Positions 18,176 to 26,484 of a stretch of 64,000 nucleotides of DNA are shown one piece after another. The DNA is taken from NCBI GenBank assembly GCA_913047695.1, contig CAJWUI010000001.1:248001-312000 (forward strand), given 5' to 3'. The translations under genes and the position numbers were made by a program. This DNA is from an uncultured Bacteroidota bacterium (GTDB lineage Bacteria; Bacteroidota; Bacteroidia; Flavobacteriales; Flavobacteriaceae). Every line of letters begins with the position of its first letter. Position 1 is the first letter of the stretch. Under the pieces are notes generated by a model. The model saw nothing but the letters and a program-made list of their open reading frames with translations, had not been told where the DNA came from and did no database searches.

Positions 18176-18565
18176 ATGAAAAAGACCATATTTATTTTAG
18201 CATTTTTAATAATTAACTTATCCTTTAGTTTGAAAAATTCAACGAACAACTACACTATAAATGTTATTGCAGAAAGTCGAAACAATTATGAATTATCTGG
18301 TAGTGATATCATTGGCTTAGTCAAAGGAAGCGACCCTGAACTAACATTTTTAGTTGGTTCAAAAATTGTTTTTTTGATAAATGCTCCAGGACATCCGTTT
18401 TATTTAAAAGTAAGACCTGGTACAGGTAAAAAAGATCAAATAGAAAATATCGAAAATAATGGAAATACAAAGGGATCTATCTCATGGGTACCTCAAAAAC
18501 CAGGCAAATATTATTATCAGTGTGCTAAACACAAAAATATGGTTGGTGTAATTAATATTCGGTAA
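18176..18565 (+). CDS. Secreted cupredoxin-like copper protein
   Basis: 129 residues: signal peptide (residues 1-19) then a single small cupredoxin domain. Probable type-1 copper ligands are His73 (APGHPFYLK), Cys116, His119 and Met122 (YYYQCAKHKNM). The spacing Cys-x2-His-x2-Met and the YYYQC..H..MVG signature recur in marine bacterial proteins. It probably carries electrons or copper in the periplasm. TATTTGTATATT upstream (18141-18152) may be the promoter. Confidence 0.8.
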   Translation: MKKTIFILAFLIINLSFSLKNSTNNYTINVIAESRNNYELSGSDIIGLVKGSDPELTFLVGSKIVFLINAPGHPFYLKVRPGTGKKDQIENIENNGNTKGSISWVPQKPGKYYYQCAKHKNMVGVINIR

Positions 18566-18584
18566 ATATATTCTAATAATAATA

Positions 18585-19023
18585 TTAAATTTCTAAACAC
18601 TGATCCCATCCAACAATCTCAAAATAAAGTTGTATTTGTTCAAGAATAGTTTTAAAAGTCTGAAAAAGATTATAAAAATTATTTCTTTTTTTGGCGATAC
18701 AAGGTAGAACGCCTGTTACCATTATCGAATTCAACCCTATTTTTAGATATAATTTTAATTGTATTAATATCTTCTGCTAGTTTTTATTAATTCCCAAGTA
18801 ATTATTTCTTCTTTTTTGTCATAATTAATTATCTCTGCACCTGACCTAAGGTCACCGGTGGGTGTTTCGTATATATCGAGTCCGTTTTCTGCGATTGTAT
18901 TAAAGCAGTATAATTTTTTTTATCGCATCATTGCCCTTTAAGAAACTCTTCAACATTGAAATTTTGTGCATTAATTTTGAAAGTTGAAAAAATTAAAAAT
19001 AAAATCATTAAAACTTGTTTCAT
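18585..19023 (-). pseudogene. Frameshifted remnant of a small secreted-protein gene
   Basis: From ATG 19023 the minus strand encodes a good signal peptide (MKQVLMILFLIFSTFKINAQ), then stops after FLKGQ. Coding continues in shifted frames: KGNDAIKK; YCFNTIAENGLDIYETPTG and on to ITWELIKT; EDINTIKIISKNRVEFDNG to STLYRQ; and NLFQTFKTILEQIQLYFEI to GWDQCLEI, with a stop at 18585. At least four frame breaks are needed (near GGGC, an A8 run, ACTAGC and an A7 run). The segments join into one protein of about 145 residues. Neighbouring genes are intact, so decay is more likely than bad sequence. Family not recognised. Confidence 0.75.
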
Positions 19024-19177
19024 GTTCTAATACAATCATTTTGGTCTCAATCATAATAATTTTATTTTGGCAAAAATATTTATTTAACTTGATTATTAAA
19101 TGCAATCTTATTTGTATGATCTGGATTCTATTAAGATTTCAATTTTGTATATTGTAATGAACCTAAATGAATTTATA

Positions 19178-19552
19178 ATGAAGATAAGTCTAGTTTATTA
19201 TGTGTTATTATTGTTTTGTTTATCATGTGCAGCGATAAAAAAAACTGAAAACGACCCTTTTATTGGAAAGTATAAAATGATTGTTTTTAATGTCGATGGA
19301 GTAGGTGATGTACCTGCAGTTTTAACTATCGATAAGGAAAAAAAAATATACAATTCTCAAGTTAATTATAAAGTTTTTGATGAGGAAAGAATATTAGATG
19401 TAATAGCAACTTACCCTATCGACAGCTCAACAATATTAATTGAATCCCTTATAGATGGATCCCAATGGGATTTTGAATTAAATTTTGAAAATTCAAGCTT
19501 TTCCGGCTTTGCAGGCGGTATTTTTGAAATTGAAGGAGAAAAAATTGAATAA
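19178..19552 (+). CDS. Small lipoprotein of unknown function
   Basis: 124 residues from ATG 19178; a longer in-frame reading to 19100 is possible, but only this start gives a proper lipoprotein signal (MKISLVYYVLLLFCLSCAA, lipidated Cys about residue 17). The mature part is a small beta-rich domain with FIGKYKMIVFNVDG, reminiscent of small lipocalin-like or META-like modules, without a firm family match. Ends GEKIE. It lies 45 bases before the next secreted gene. Confidence 0.65.
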   Translation: MKISLVYYVLLLFCLSCAAIKKTENDPFIGKYKMIVFNVDGVGDVPAVLTIDKEKKIYNSQVNYKVFDEERILDVIATYPIDSSTILIESLIDGSQWDFELNFENSSFSGFAGGIFEIEGEKIE

Positions 19553-19597
19553 ATAATTTTTTATCTTAAAAATTACTTAGCAATTATAATATTTCAT

Positions 19598-20011
19598 ATG
19601 AAGGCTTTGTTTACTGTTTTAACTTTTTTTATGCTTTGTATTGTTAACGCACAGGAAAAAATATCTTTAAAGGGATTAACAAAAAAAGAAATAAATGCGA
19701 TAAAAAAGGAAGTAAAAGAGAAAAAAAGAATCGCCAAGCTTTCAAGCATGGGAATTAATGAATGGGGAATTGATGAGAATGTACAAACTTGGTATCTCGC
19801 GTTAAAATATCACTTCCCTACTGCACCACAAGCTAAAGGTATACCAATATTAAGACAATATCAAACCCTTACTCAAGAGTCATCTAAAACTTTTCCATTA
19901 TGGATAATAAATGGGCAGCAATTCAGTTCTCCACCTCAGGGTGTTCAGGCGTTATCTCCTCATATTCGAAAAGTCAAAATATTAGTTAGCGCGGCCGAAA
20001 CCAATAGATAG
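19598..20011 (+). CDS. TonB-plug-like small secreted protein, probably truncated by an amber codon
   Basis: 137 residues with signal peptide (MLCIVNAQ/E), a basic helix, then PLWIINGQQF and VKILVSAAETNR, matching the ends of a TonB-receptor plug domain (PLWVVNG...VLKDAAATAIYG). In the plug family the last motif continues YGxxGxxGVIxITT. Here the codon after NR is TAG, followed in frame by EKQGRAGVIMLTT. The amber therefore replaces the conserved Tyr. It may be a decaying gene, or a short form may still be made. Confidence 0.6.
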   Translation: MKALFTVLTFFMLCIVNAQEKISLKGLTKKEINAIKKEVKEKKRIAKLSSMGINEWGIDENVQTWYLALKYHFPTAPQAKGIPILRQYQTLTQESSKTFPLWIINGQQFSSPPQGVQALSPHIRKVKILVSAAETNR

Positions 20012-20058
20012 GAAAAACAGGGTAGAGCAGGAGTTATAATGTTAACAACTTTTGAATT

Positions 20059-20232
20059 TCAATATAAAATTTTTTTCATACTCACATTACTAGTAAAACG
20101 ACCAAATTTATCTCTACGCATTTCAAGCTGTTTTGCTTTATCAAATTCCTTTTGTGTGTATTTTTTTCCATCAATGTAAATATGAGCTACATTTTTAGGA
20201 AAAATAATATGTAAAAGTCTTCTTTTCGACAT
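20059..20232 (-). CDS. Possible 57-residue basic protein
   Basis: ATG 20232 to TGA 20059 encodes MSKRRLLHIIFPKNVAHIYI, then DGKKYTQKEFDKAKQLEMRR and DKFGRFTSNV, ending KKILY. The charge pattern and lack of rare-looking residues suggest a genuine small protein. TAATTTGTAT lies directly upstream on the minus strand, like the boxes before 17298 and 18176. It overlaps, on the other strand, the in-frame continuation of the truncated plug-like gene. No family recognised. Confidence 0.45.
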   Translation of the reverse strand: MSKRRLLHIIFPKNVAHIYIDGKKYTQKEFDKAKQLEMRRDKFGRFTSNVSMKKILY

Positions 20233-20388
20233 ACATACAAATTACAAAAAAAAGAAATATCAATTATCAGTTATATCTCTTATAAATACAAGCGATATAA
20301 GATTTAATTATAGATCTATTAGATATTAATATTTAATTAGATTGATTTTTTTAAAATCTTAAACAAAATTTGCATTGATTCTACAGTC

Positions 20389-20455
20389 AGTGGGGTGAAG
20401 TAATGTCGTTGATTGATGTAAGATGATGACTTCATTATTGAGTCCCCACTTTTTA
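20389..20455 (+). ncRNA. Hairpin with T-tract (candidate small RNA or terminator)
   Basis: Outer stem AGTGGGG (20389-20395) with CCCCACT (20444-20450), inner stem GTAATG with CATTAT, then a T-run. No gene ends nearby on the plus strand except the plug-like gene 380 bases earlier. The call as structured RNA is inference. Confidence 0.4.
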
Positions 20456-20497
20456 CAATACTTGTTTGAATTTGTTTGATTTAATTGGTTTGTTTAT

Positions 20498-20554
20498 GTG
20501 GGAATTAAAATTGCTATGAAAAAGTCTTTTTAATTTAATTCCCACTCTTTTTCT
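20498..20554 (+). ncRNA. Second hairpin with T-tract (candidate small RNA or terminator)
   Basis: The perfect 12-bp stem GTGGGAATTAAA (20498-20509) with TTTAATTCCCAC (20534-20545) has a 24-base loop, then TCTTTTT. The outer GTGGG/CCCAC resembles the hairpin at 20389-20450. Confidence 0.45.
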
Positions 20555-20673
20555 GTAACACAAATTGTTTTTAAAAAAAATAATAAATCCTTTCAATTTT
20601 CCTACATTTTTTATACTTTTATTTTGCAATTAAATTATAAACATTATTTGTAATCCCTAAACCAATTTGTTTT

Positions 20674-20700
20674 AAGCCGCTTTCATGCGGCTTTTATTTT
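20674..20700 (+). terminator. Rho-independent terminator, plus strand
   Basis: Stem AAGCCGC (20674-20680) with GCGGCTT (20687-20693), loop TTTCAT, then TTTTATTTT. The T-tract is on the plus strand, opposite to the DUF4249 gene whose stop it touches, so it must end a plus-strand transcript from within 20233-20673. Between 20233 and 20673 there is no plus-strand gene. Confidence 0.65.
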
Positions 20701-21506
20701 ATCACATAATCTTTTTCTGATACTTCAGACATTCTAAAATATCCAAATGCAGAGTTATTAGAATTTTCCAGACTAAATATATTACCTTTTAAATTAACTG
20801 GTGTACCTACAAAAGGTCCACCTTGTTGAGTATTTTGTAAGATAAGAAGATACCAATAATTATATCCAAAATTTGATAATCCAAATTGACGAACTTTTAC
20901 TTGATCACCTTTTTTAAGTTCTGAATCTAAAAGAAATCCATAATATTCACCTCCGCTAGTAAAGTCATCTCTAAAAATATTATACTCTGGAAATTCTAAT
21001 CCTGCGCTTGTAAATTCAAAATAACTAAAATTATTTTCCTCCATTGGATCTAAACAATATGCTTCTAGTTGAACAGCCTCATTTCCAAATAATTCAACAT
21101 ATTCTTGCTCGATTCTATTTATACTGCTTACAGTCTTAAGTGATTCTTCACCTGTATAGGTTTGATTTTTGTATTGAATCTTTATCGTATATGTATTTTT
21201 TGTATCGTAAGGTATAGTATCTATAGGAATATAGTATCCACTATTTTCTTCGGTAAATTGATAAATTTTTCCATTTTCGTCCTCTATATAAATGCTAGCT
21301 CCAGTCGCAGGTTTATAGGTTTTTTTAAAATATGGACTACTTAGGGACAGATTGACTTTTTGTTCCGTTTTATTTGATTCCTTTATCCAATTAATATAGG
21401 CGTCAACAATTAAGACTTCTTTTGAATCATTCAATGGAATTTCAACTACATCTTCGCAGCTAAAAAAAGTAAGATTTGCAATAAATACCAATAATAATTT
21501 TTTCAT
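20694..21506 (-). CDS. DUF4249 lipoprotein, partner of the TonB receptor
   Basis: 270 residues with a lipoprotein signal (LTFFSCEDV, Cys17) and the DUF4249 opening VVEIPLNDSKEVLIVDAYI, then an Ig-like beta domain (TGASIYIEDENG; GYYIP). In Bacteroidota these genes sit directly after a TonB-dependent receptor, here 2 bases away. They are thought to be surface-exposed accessory lipoproteins for the receptor. Substrate unknown. Confidence 0.88.
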   Translation of the reverse strand: MKKLLLVFIANLTFFSCEDVVEIPLNDSKEVLIVDAYINWIKESNKTEQKVNLSLSSPYFKKTYKPATGASIYIEDENGKIYQFTEENSGYYIPIDTIPYDTKNTYTIKIQYKNQTYTGEESLKTVSSINRIEQEYVELFGNEAVQLEAYCLDPMEENNFSYFEFTSAGLEFPEYNIFRDDFTSGGEYYGFLLDSELKKGDQVKVRQFGLSNFGYNYWYLLILQNTQQGGPFVGTPVNLKGNIFSLENSNNSAFGYFRMSEVSEKDYVIK

Positions 21507-21508
21507 GA

Positions 21509-23905
21509 TTAAAACTTAAAATTATAAGTAATCGAAGGAATAATGCCAAAAATAGCTAATCTTATGGCTTCGTTATTTCCATTATTTATGTTTTGCTGAA
21601 ATCTAATTGAAGCTGCATTTTTTCGATTATAAATATTGTAAATTCCAAAAACCCATTCACCTGCTCTATTCTTTGGCTTATAAATTGCAGAAATATCTAA
21701 ACGATGATAAGAAGGAAGCCTGCTACTATTTCTTGCTTCATAGTTTGGTATTGAAAACCCTTGAAATTGATATTGAGCATTTGGATATGTTATTGGCTGA
21801 CCAGTTTGGAATATGAAATTAAAATTAAGATTCCATCCTGAACTTACTCTATAATTTGAAACGAAAGAAAAATCATGAGTTTTATCATATGGTGTAAAAT
21901 ACCAATTACCGTTGTTAATTCCTGTCTCTTCTTCTGTTCTTCCAGGAGTTCTTTGTTCAGATTTGGAAAGAGTATAAGCTAGCCATCCGGTTAACTTTCC
22001 TTCATTTTTTTGAAATAAAATTTCAATTCCAGAGGCTCTTGCTTCACCATTTAACAAAACTTGTTCAATGGCGTCGTTGGCAATTAATTCGGCACCATCA
22101 ATGTAGTCAAGACGATTTTTAATTTCTTTGTAAAACACCTCTGCTTGAAGACTAAAAATTTTATTATTGAAAGTTTCAAAATAACCAGCTGCTATTTGAT
22201 TTAGTAATTGCGGATCAATGTATCTTCCACTCGGAGCCCATACATCTATAGGTGTTGGTGAATTGGTATTTGAAATCAAATGTAGGTATTGAGCCATACG
22301 ATTATAGCTAATCTTAAATGATTTGTCAGCAGCAATCTCATATGCTAATGCGAAACGTGGTTCCAAATTAGTAAACTGTTTTATAACCTCACTTTTAGAA
22401 TATTCAATAAAGCCTAAAGGAGTTGCTTCTTCGTATATCTGAACTGAATTAATAAACAAAAGGGGGTTATCGTTTTCATAAGTATTAATTTTTTGACCAA
22501 GTCTTAAAAAGTTACTTAGTCTTAGACCAAAATTCAATTGAAGTTTAGTTAAAATTTTGTAGTCTATGCTACTATAAAGGGCATTTTCCACAGCAAATTT
22601 ATCCTCTAGTTTTTGATTTTGAATAGTAGAATTTTCAGTTGTAGGCTTTATTAATCCTGGATCAAATTTATAATAGATGCTATTTAGACCATATTCAATT
22701 TTAAGTTTTTCATTCAAATAATATTTTAAATCATATTTTAAATTAAAATTGGTTATCCCAAGATTCCAATCAAATTCCGCCAAACCAAAATCTAGAGTGT
22801 AATCATAATCTGAGTATATCATCGAAAGATTTGAAAATAACTTATTAGAAAATAAATGATTCCACCGAAAATTTGCAACTGAATTTCCATATGAAAGGTC
22901 AAATAAATTATCAATATCAAAAACATCTCTTCCAAAATAGCCAGAAAGAAAAATTGTGTTGTTTTCATTTACTCTGTGGCTTAATTTAGTATTAAGGTCG
23001 TAAAAATAGGCCTTGTTGTTATCGACAGATTCTATAAGAGGTAAAAATAGATGTGCGTAACTGCTGCGACCTCCAAATAAAAACGAGGTGGTTTCTTTCT
23101 TGATAGGACCCTCTAGTAACAATCTACTGGAAATCAATCCTAATCCACCCTGACTATTAAATTTATTCTTATTTCCTTCTTTTTGAAAGATATTCAATAC
23201 AGATGAAATACGTCCACCATATTTTGCAGGAATTCCACCTTTATACAAGCGAATATCTTTTATTGACTCTGGATTAAAAACTGAAAAAAATCCAAAAAGA
23301 TGGGAAGAATTGAAAATTATAGCCTCATCAAGAAGAATTAAATTTTGATCAGCTCCTCCACCTCGAACATTAAAACCTGATGCTCCTTCTCCAGCATTTG
23401 TGACTCCGGGTAATAAAGTTATAGTCTTAATTACATCTGTTTCTCCTAGAACCGCAGGAATTTTTTTAATTGTACTTATAGAAAGCCTGTTAACACTCAT
23501 TTCTGGACTTCTAAGGTCAATAAATTCTGAACTTTCTTTTATAATTACTTCATCAAGCATTTGAATCTCTTTTTGTAATTTAAAGTCTTGACTGAAGTCT
23601 GATAAAAAAATTAAATCAATCTCCTGATTTTTGAAACCCAAGAAGCTTATTTGAAGTTTATAGTCACCTCTAGGGACAGTCAATGAATAAAAACCATAGT
23701 CGTTAGTTGTTGTACCAATTTTAAGATCAGGAATAATTACATTAACGCCTATCAATGTTTCATTATTTTCGTTGTCTGATATATATCCACTAAGTGTTAC
23801 CTTATCTTGACTATATAAACTTGTTTGATTATACACCACAAAAAGAATACTTAGTAGAAAATGAAAGTTCCCTTTGTTTAGTGATAGATTATTAAACATG
23901 ATCAT
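21509..23905 (-). CDS. TonB-dependent receptor with CarboxypepD_reg-like domain
   Basis: 798 residues. Signal peptide (QTSLYSQ), an N-terminal carboxypeptidase-regulatory-like beta sandwich (about 35-120, LSGYISDNENNETLIGVNV), a plug domain (GFNVRGGGADQNLILLD; GGIPAKYGGRISSVL), and a 22-strand barrel ending YNFKF with terminal Phe. It imports a ligand across the outer membrane with TonB energy. Paired with DUF4249. The barrel gives no substrate clue. It lies 86 bases downstream of the beta-barrel gene at 23992-24636. Confidence 0.93.
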   Translation of the reverse strand: MIMFNNLSLNKGNFHFLLSILFVVYNQTSLYSQDKVTLSGYISDNENNETLIGVNVIIPDLKIGTTTNDYGFYSLTVPRGDYKLQISFLGFKNQEIDLIFLSDFSQDFKLQKEIQMLDEVIIKESSEFIDLRSPEMSVNRLSISTIKKIPAVLGETDVIKTITLLPGVTNAGEGASGFNVRGGGADQNLILLDEAIIFNSSHLFGFFSVFNPESIKDIRLYKGGIPAKYGGRISSVLNIFQKEGNKNKFNSQGGLGLISSRLLLEGPIKKETTSFLFGGRSSYAHLFLPLIESVDNNKAYFYDLNTKLSHRVNENNTIFLSGYFGRDVFDIDNLFDLSYGNSVANFRWNHLFSNKLFSNLSMIYSDYDYTLDFGLAEFDWNLGITNFNLKYDLKYYLNEKLKIEYGLNSIYYKFDPGLIKPTTENSTIQNQKLEDKFAVENALYSSIDYKILTKLQLNFGLRLSNFLRLGQKINTYENDNPLLFINSVQIYEEATPLGFIEYSKSEVIKQFTNLEPRFALAYEIAADKSFKISYNRMAQYLHLISNTNSPTPIDVWAPSGRYIDPQLLNQIAAGYFETFNNKIFSLQAEVFYKEIKNRLDYIDGAELIANDAIEQVLLNGEARASGIEILFQKNEGKLTGWLAYTLSKSEQRTPGRTEEETGINNGNWYFTPYDKTHDFSFVSNYRVSSGWNLNFNFIFQTGQPITYPNAQYQFQGFSIPNYEARNSSRLPSYHRLDISAIYKPKNRAGEWVFGIYNIYNRKNAASIRFQQNINNGNNEAIRLAIFGIIPSITYNFKF

Positions 23906-23991
23906 GTTGATATATACCGTAAAAAACTCGATTCGCTATTGAAATCACTAAAATCAAATGTTTTTAGAAAAAATTTTCAAAGCAACTTAAC

Positions 23992-24636
23992 TTAAAATGA
24001 TAAGCCAAACCCTAAATTACCTATCAGTATCCCACCGCTATTGACACCAGGTATTGGCGGAATCTCCTCTATAAAGTTATCTGAGATTCCATTTGCTGTT
24101 GCGTTAAATTCAACTGTATTTTGTATACTACCGAATCCATAACCAACTTCAAAGCGAAAGTAAAAGCTGCCTCCTGTTTTTATTCCTGTTTTGATATTTG
24201 TTGTGTTGAATTTTAAGTTTGTTGAAGCATCACCGATCGTGCTTTGACCATTTTCATTAAATTCTAAATTATAAAAATTTAGAACAGTATTGAAATCACC
24301 TCGACCAAGCGAAATAAAAAATCCGTTTCCTTTTCCGTTAAAATAAAAATTTGCACCATACTCTAAATATGAAAAATCAGTTCCAACATTGTCAATATTT
24401 ATATTTAATCCACTGAAATCTAAAAAAGGAGCTACTTTGTTATTAAATATAGGAGGTAGGAACTCAACCGAACCCCCAATCACATTGGGAATTCCTAATT
24501 TTACTCCAAAATTAATTCTACGAATCTTAATGCTGTCCTCTATTTCATTTATATACTCTTCATCTTGAGATTGTAAGTTTTGGCTAATTAAAACTCCAAT
24601 CAAAATGATTAATAATTTAATCGATCTGCCAACCAT
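23992..24636 (-). CDS. Predicted outer-membrane beta-barrel protein
   Basis: 214 residues with an N-terminal signal (ISQNLQSQ). Alternating aromatic/hydrophobic strands (FGVKLGIPNVIGG; YLEYGANFYF; SFYFRFEVGYGFG) and a C-terminal ...GNLGFGLSF ending in Phe. This is the pattern of a small outer-membrane barrel. No named family recognised. It starts 2 bases after the M28 peptidase stop, so it is co-transcribed with it. Confidence 0.7.
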   Translation of the reverse strand: MVGRSIKLLIILIGVLISQNLQSQDEEYINEIEDSIKIRRINFGVKLGIPNVIGGSVEFLPPIFNNKVAPFLDFSGLNINIDNVGTDFSYLEYGANFYFNGKGNGFFISLGRGDFNTVLNFYNLEFNENGQSTIGDASTNLKFNTTNIKTGIKTGGSFYFRFEVGYGFGSIQNTVEFNATANGISDNFIEEIPPIPGVNSGGILIGNLGFGLSF

Positions 24637-24638
24637 TT

Positions 24639-25622
24639 TTAGTAAATTTTTATTTTCTCTTCTCTATTAGCTAGTTCCCATGCTGTATGGAAAATTAACT
24701 TAGTTCTTTTCTCTAATGCTGAATATAGTATTTTATCTGCAGTATCACTTATTTTATGATAGTCTTCGTGAGTACCACTAAAATAAAAAATGACGGGGAT
24801 GTTATTTTTTGCAAAATTGTAGTGATCACTTCTATAATAAAATCTATTCGGATCATCTTCTTTATTATATGCATAATCTAATTCTAATTGTGTATATTTT
24901 TCGTTAATCTCCTCTGAGATACTATGCAGCTCAATACTTATTTTATCTGATCCTATTAAGTAGATATAATTTGGATTATTTGAATTTCTTTTTGGATTGA
25001 TTCTTCCAATCATATCAATATTTAAATTAGCAATCGTGGAGGGTAGGGGATAGAGCGGATTTTCAGTATAAAATTTTGAACCAAGTAGACCTTTTTCTTC
25101 TCCAGTAAAATGAAGGAAAACAAGACTTCTTTTTGGACCTTTTCCGTCATCAAATGCTAGTTTAAATGCTTCAGCAATTTCTAGTAAAGCGACAGTTCCA
25201 GAACCATCATCATCAGCTCCATTATAAACATCCCCATTATCATTTGTCCCTAAGTGGTCTAAATGCGCTGAAAGAATAATGTATTCATTCGGAAAATGAC
25301 TTCCTTTTATAACTGCTGCTACATTTTCAGTTTTAACTTTTTTCTTATTAATTAAGAGTTCCATTGATTGGTAATAGTCATTCGTACCTTTAGCAGGATA
25401 AATATTATTTGATTTGTAGTAGTCCCTCAAGAAATCACAAGCCCTTTTTTGACCAAGTTCACCTGTACCCCTTCCCCTGAAATAATCGGATGAATAAACA
25501 TATAAAAGCTCCATTAATTCTTTATTAGTAATTGTGTCTGAATAATAGTTTGAGTCAGTTACTAGTTTCTGAGAATTACTCCAGAATTGACACAAAAGAA
25601 AAATTAAATAAAATTTTTTCAT
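24639..25622 (-). CDS. Secreted M28-family zinc aminopeptidase
   Basis: 327 residues with a signal peptide. Ligands of the two-zinc site appear in order: ILSAHLDHLG, NGADDDGSGT, HFTGEEKGLLGS, NIDMIGR and a C-terminal HEDYHKISDT. Family members remove N-terminal residues from peptides in the periplasm or outside. The leading FRGRGTGELGQ is typical of Bacteroidota M28 enzymes. It begins the minus-strand run M28 - barrel - TonB receptor - DUF4249, probably one operon, with DUF3050 27 bases further upstream. Confidence 0.92.
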   Translation of the reverse strand: MKKFYLIFLLCQFWSNSQKLVTDSNYYSDTITNKELMELLYVYSSDYFRGRGTGELGQKRACDFLRDYYKSNNIYPAKGTNDYYQSMELLINKKKVKTENVAAVIKGSHFPNEYIILSAHLDHLGTNDNGDVYNGADDDGSGTVALLEIAEAFKLAFDDGKGPKRSLVFLHFTGEEKGLLGSKFYTENPLYPLPSTIANLNIDMIGRINPKRNSNNPNYIYLIGSDKISIELHSISEEINEKYTQLELDYAYNKEDDPNRFYYRSDHYNFAKNNIPVIFYFSGTHEDYHKISDTADKILYSALEKRTKLIFHTAWELANREEKIKIY

Positions 25623-25649
25623 TCCGATCTAATCCAATATTTGATAGAT

Positions 25650-26441
25650 TTAATTAACAGTAACTAATTTACTTCTAATTTTTATAGAAGAAAGAATCCC
25701 ATCCCAAAGTTTAATGCGATTTTCTAATGCTTGTTTTGAATAAGAAAGAGCTTCTTCCCATTTGGTTTTGTCATTCTGACAAAGCTCCTTTATCATTTCT
25801 AGTGCCAATGGCCCGTGTTCTCCTGAATCTACTTCAATGTGCCTTTCAAAATAATAAATTAAATCAGAAAGATCTTTATTTGTCGAGACCTTTAAATTTT
25901 TTATAATTTCAATAAACATGTCAGGTATCAAATCTTCTCTACCGAAAGTAAATACAGCAGCGATAACATGTGGTTTTTCAGTTTGAATTACTTCAAAAGT
26001 GAAATCTACAAAGTTTTTTACATACTTTGGTAATGATGATTTTTTAATTATATCAAAGATATTATTACCAGATCTGGCTTCATTTATAAGGTCGTTTATC
26101 TCCTTCGTATTTGCCTTAATATTTTTCATGGCATCCAAGTACATTTCAAAATGACTCATAGGGATGCCATCTCGATTTACATCTGACTCTTCTCCCCATA
26201 CAATTTCATTTATAAGCCTAGATGCCTTAGGAAAACCAGATGGATACCATGGGATTTGGTTACAACTTAGAATACTTTGCAGTTTTTTCAAAAGGGACAT
26301 AAAATCCCAAACTGCAAATACATGAGACTCCATAAATATTTGAATATCATCTAATGATTCAATTTTATTATAAATGGAATGTTTTTTTAATTTAATTCGT
26401 AGTGGAAGCAATTCACTTTCTAATCTTTCTATCATCATCAA
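25650..26441 (-). CDS. DUF3050 protein (heme-oxygenase-like fold)
   Basis: 263 residues, no signal peptide, all-helical. Motifs of DUF3050: HVFAVWDFMSLLKKLQ near residue 40, HFEMYLDAM, and FERHIEVDSGEHGPLALEMI near residue 210. The His/Glu pattern fits the heme-oxygenase-like diiron oxygenase superfamily, a structural inference rather than a proven activity. It may be co-transcribed with the M28 gene 27 bases downstream. Confidence 0.82.
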   Translation of the reverse strand: MMMIERLESELLPLRIKLKKHSIYNKIESLDDIQIFMESHVFAVWDFMSLLKKLQSILSCNQIPWYPSGFPKASRLINEIVWGEESDVNRDGIPMSHFEMYLDAMKNIKANTKEINDLINEARSGNNIFDIIKKSSLPKYVKNFVDFTFEVIQTEKPHVIAAVFTFGREDLIPDMFIEIIKNLKVSTNKDLSDLIYYFERHIEVDSGEHGPLALEMIKELCQNDKTKWEEALSYSKQALENRIKLWDGILSSIKIRSKLVTVN

Positions 26442-26484
26442 AAACTTTGTTCTAATTGCAAATATATCGATAATTTTACCTTAA

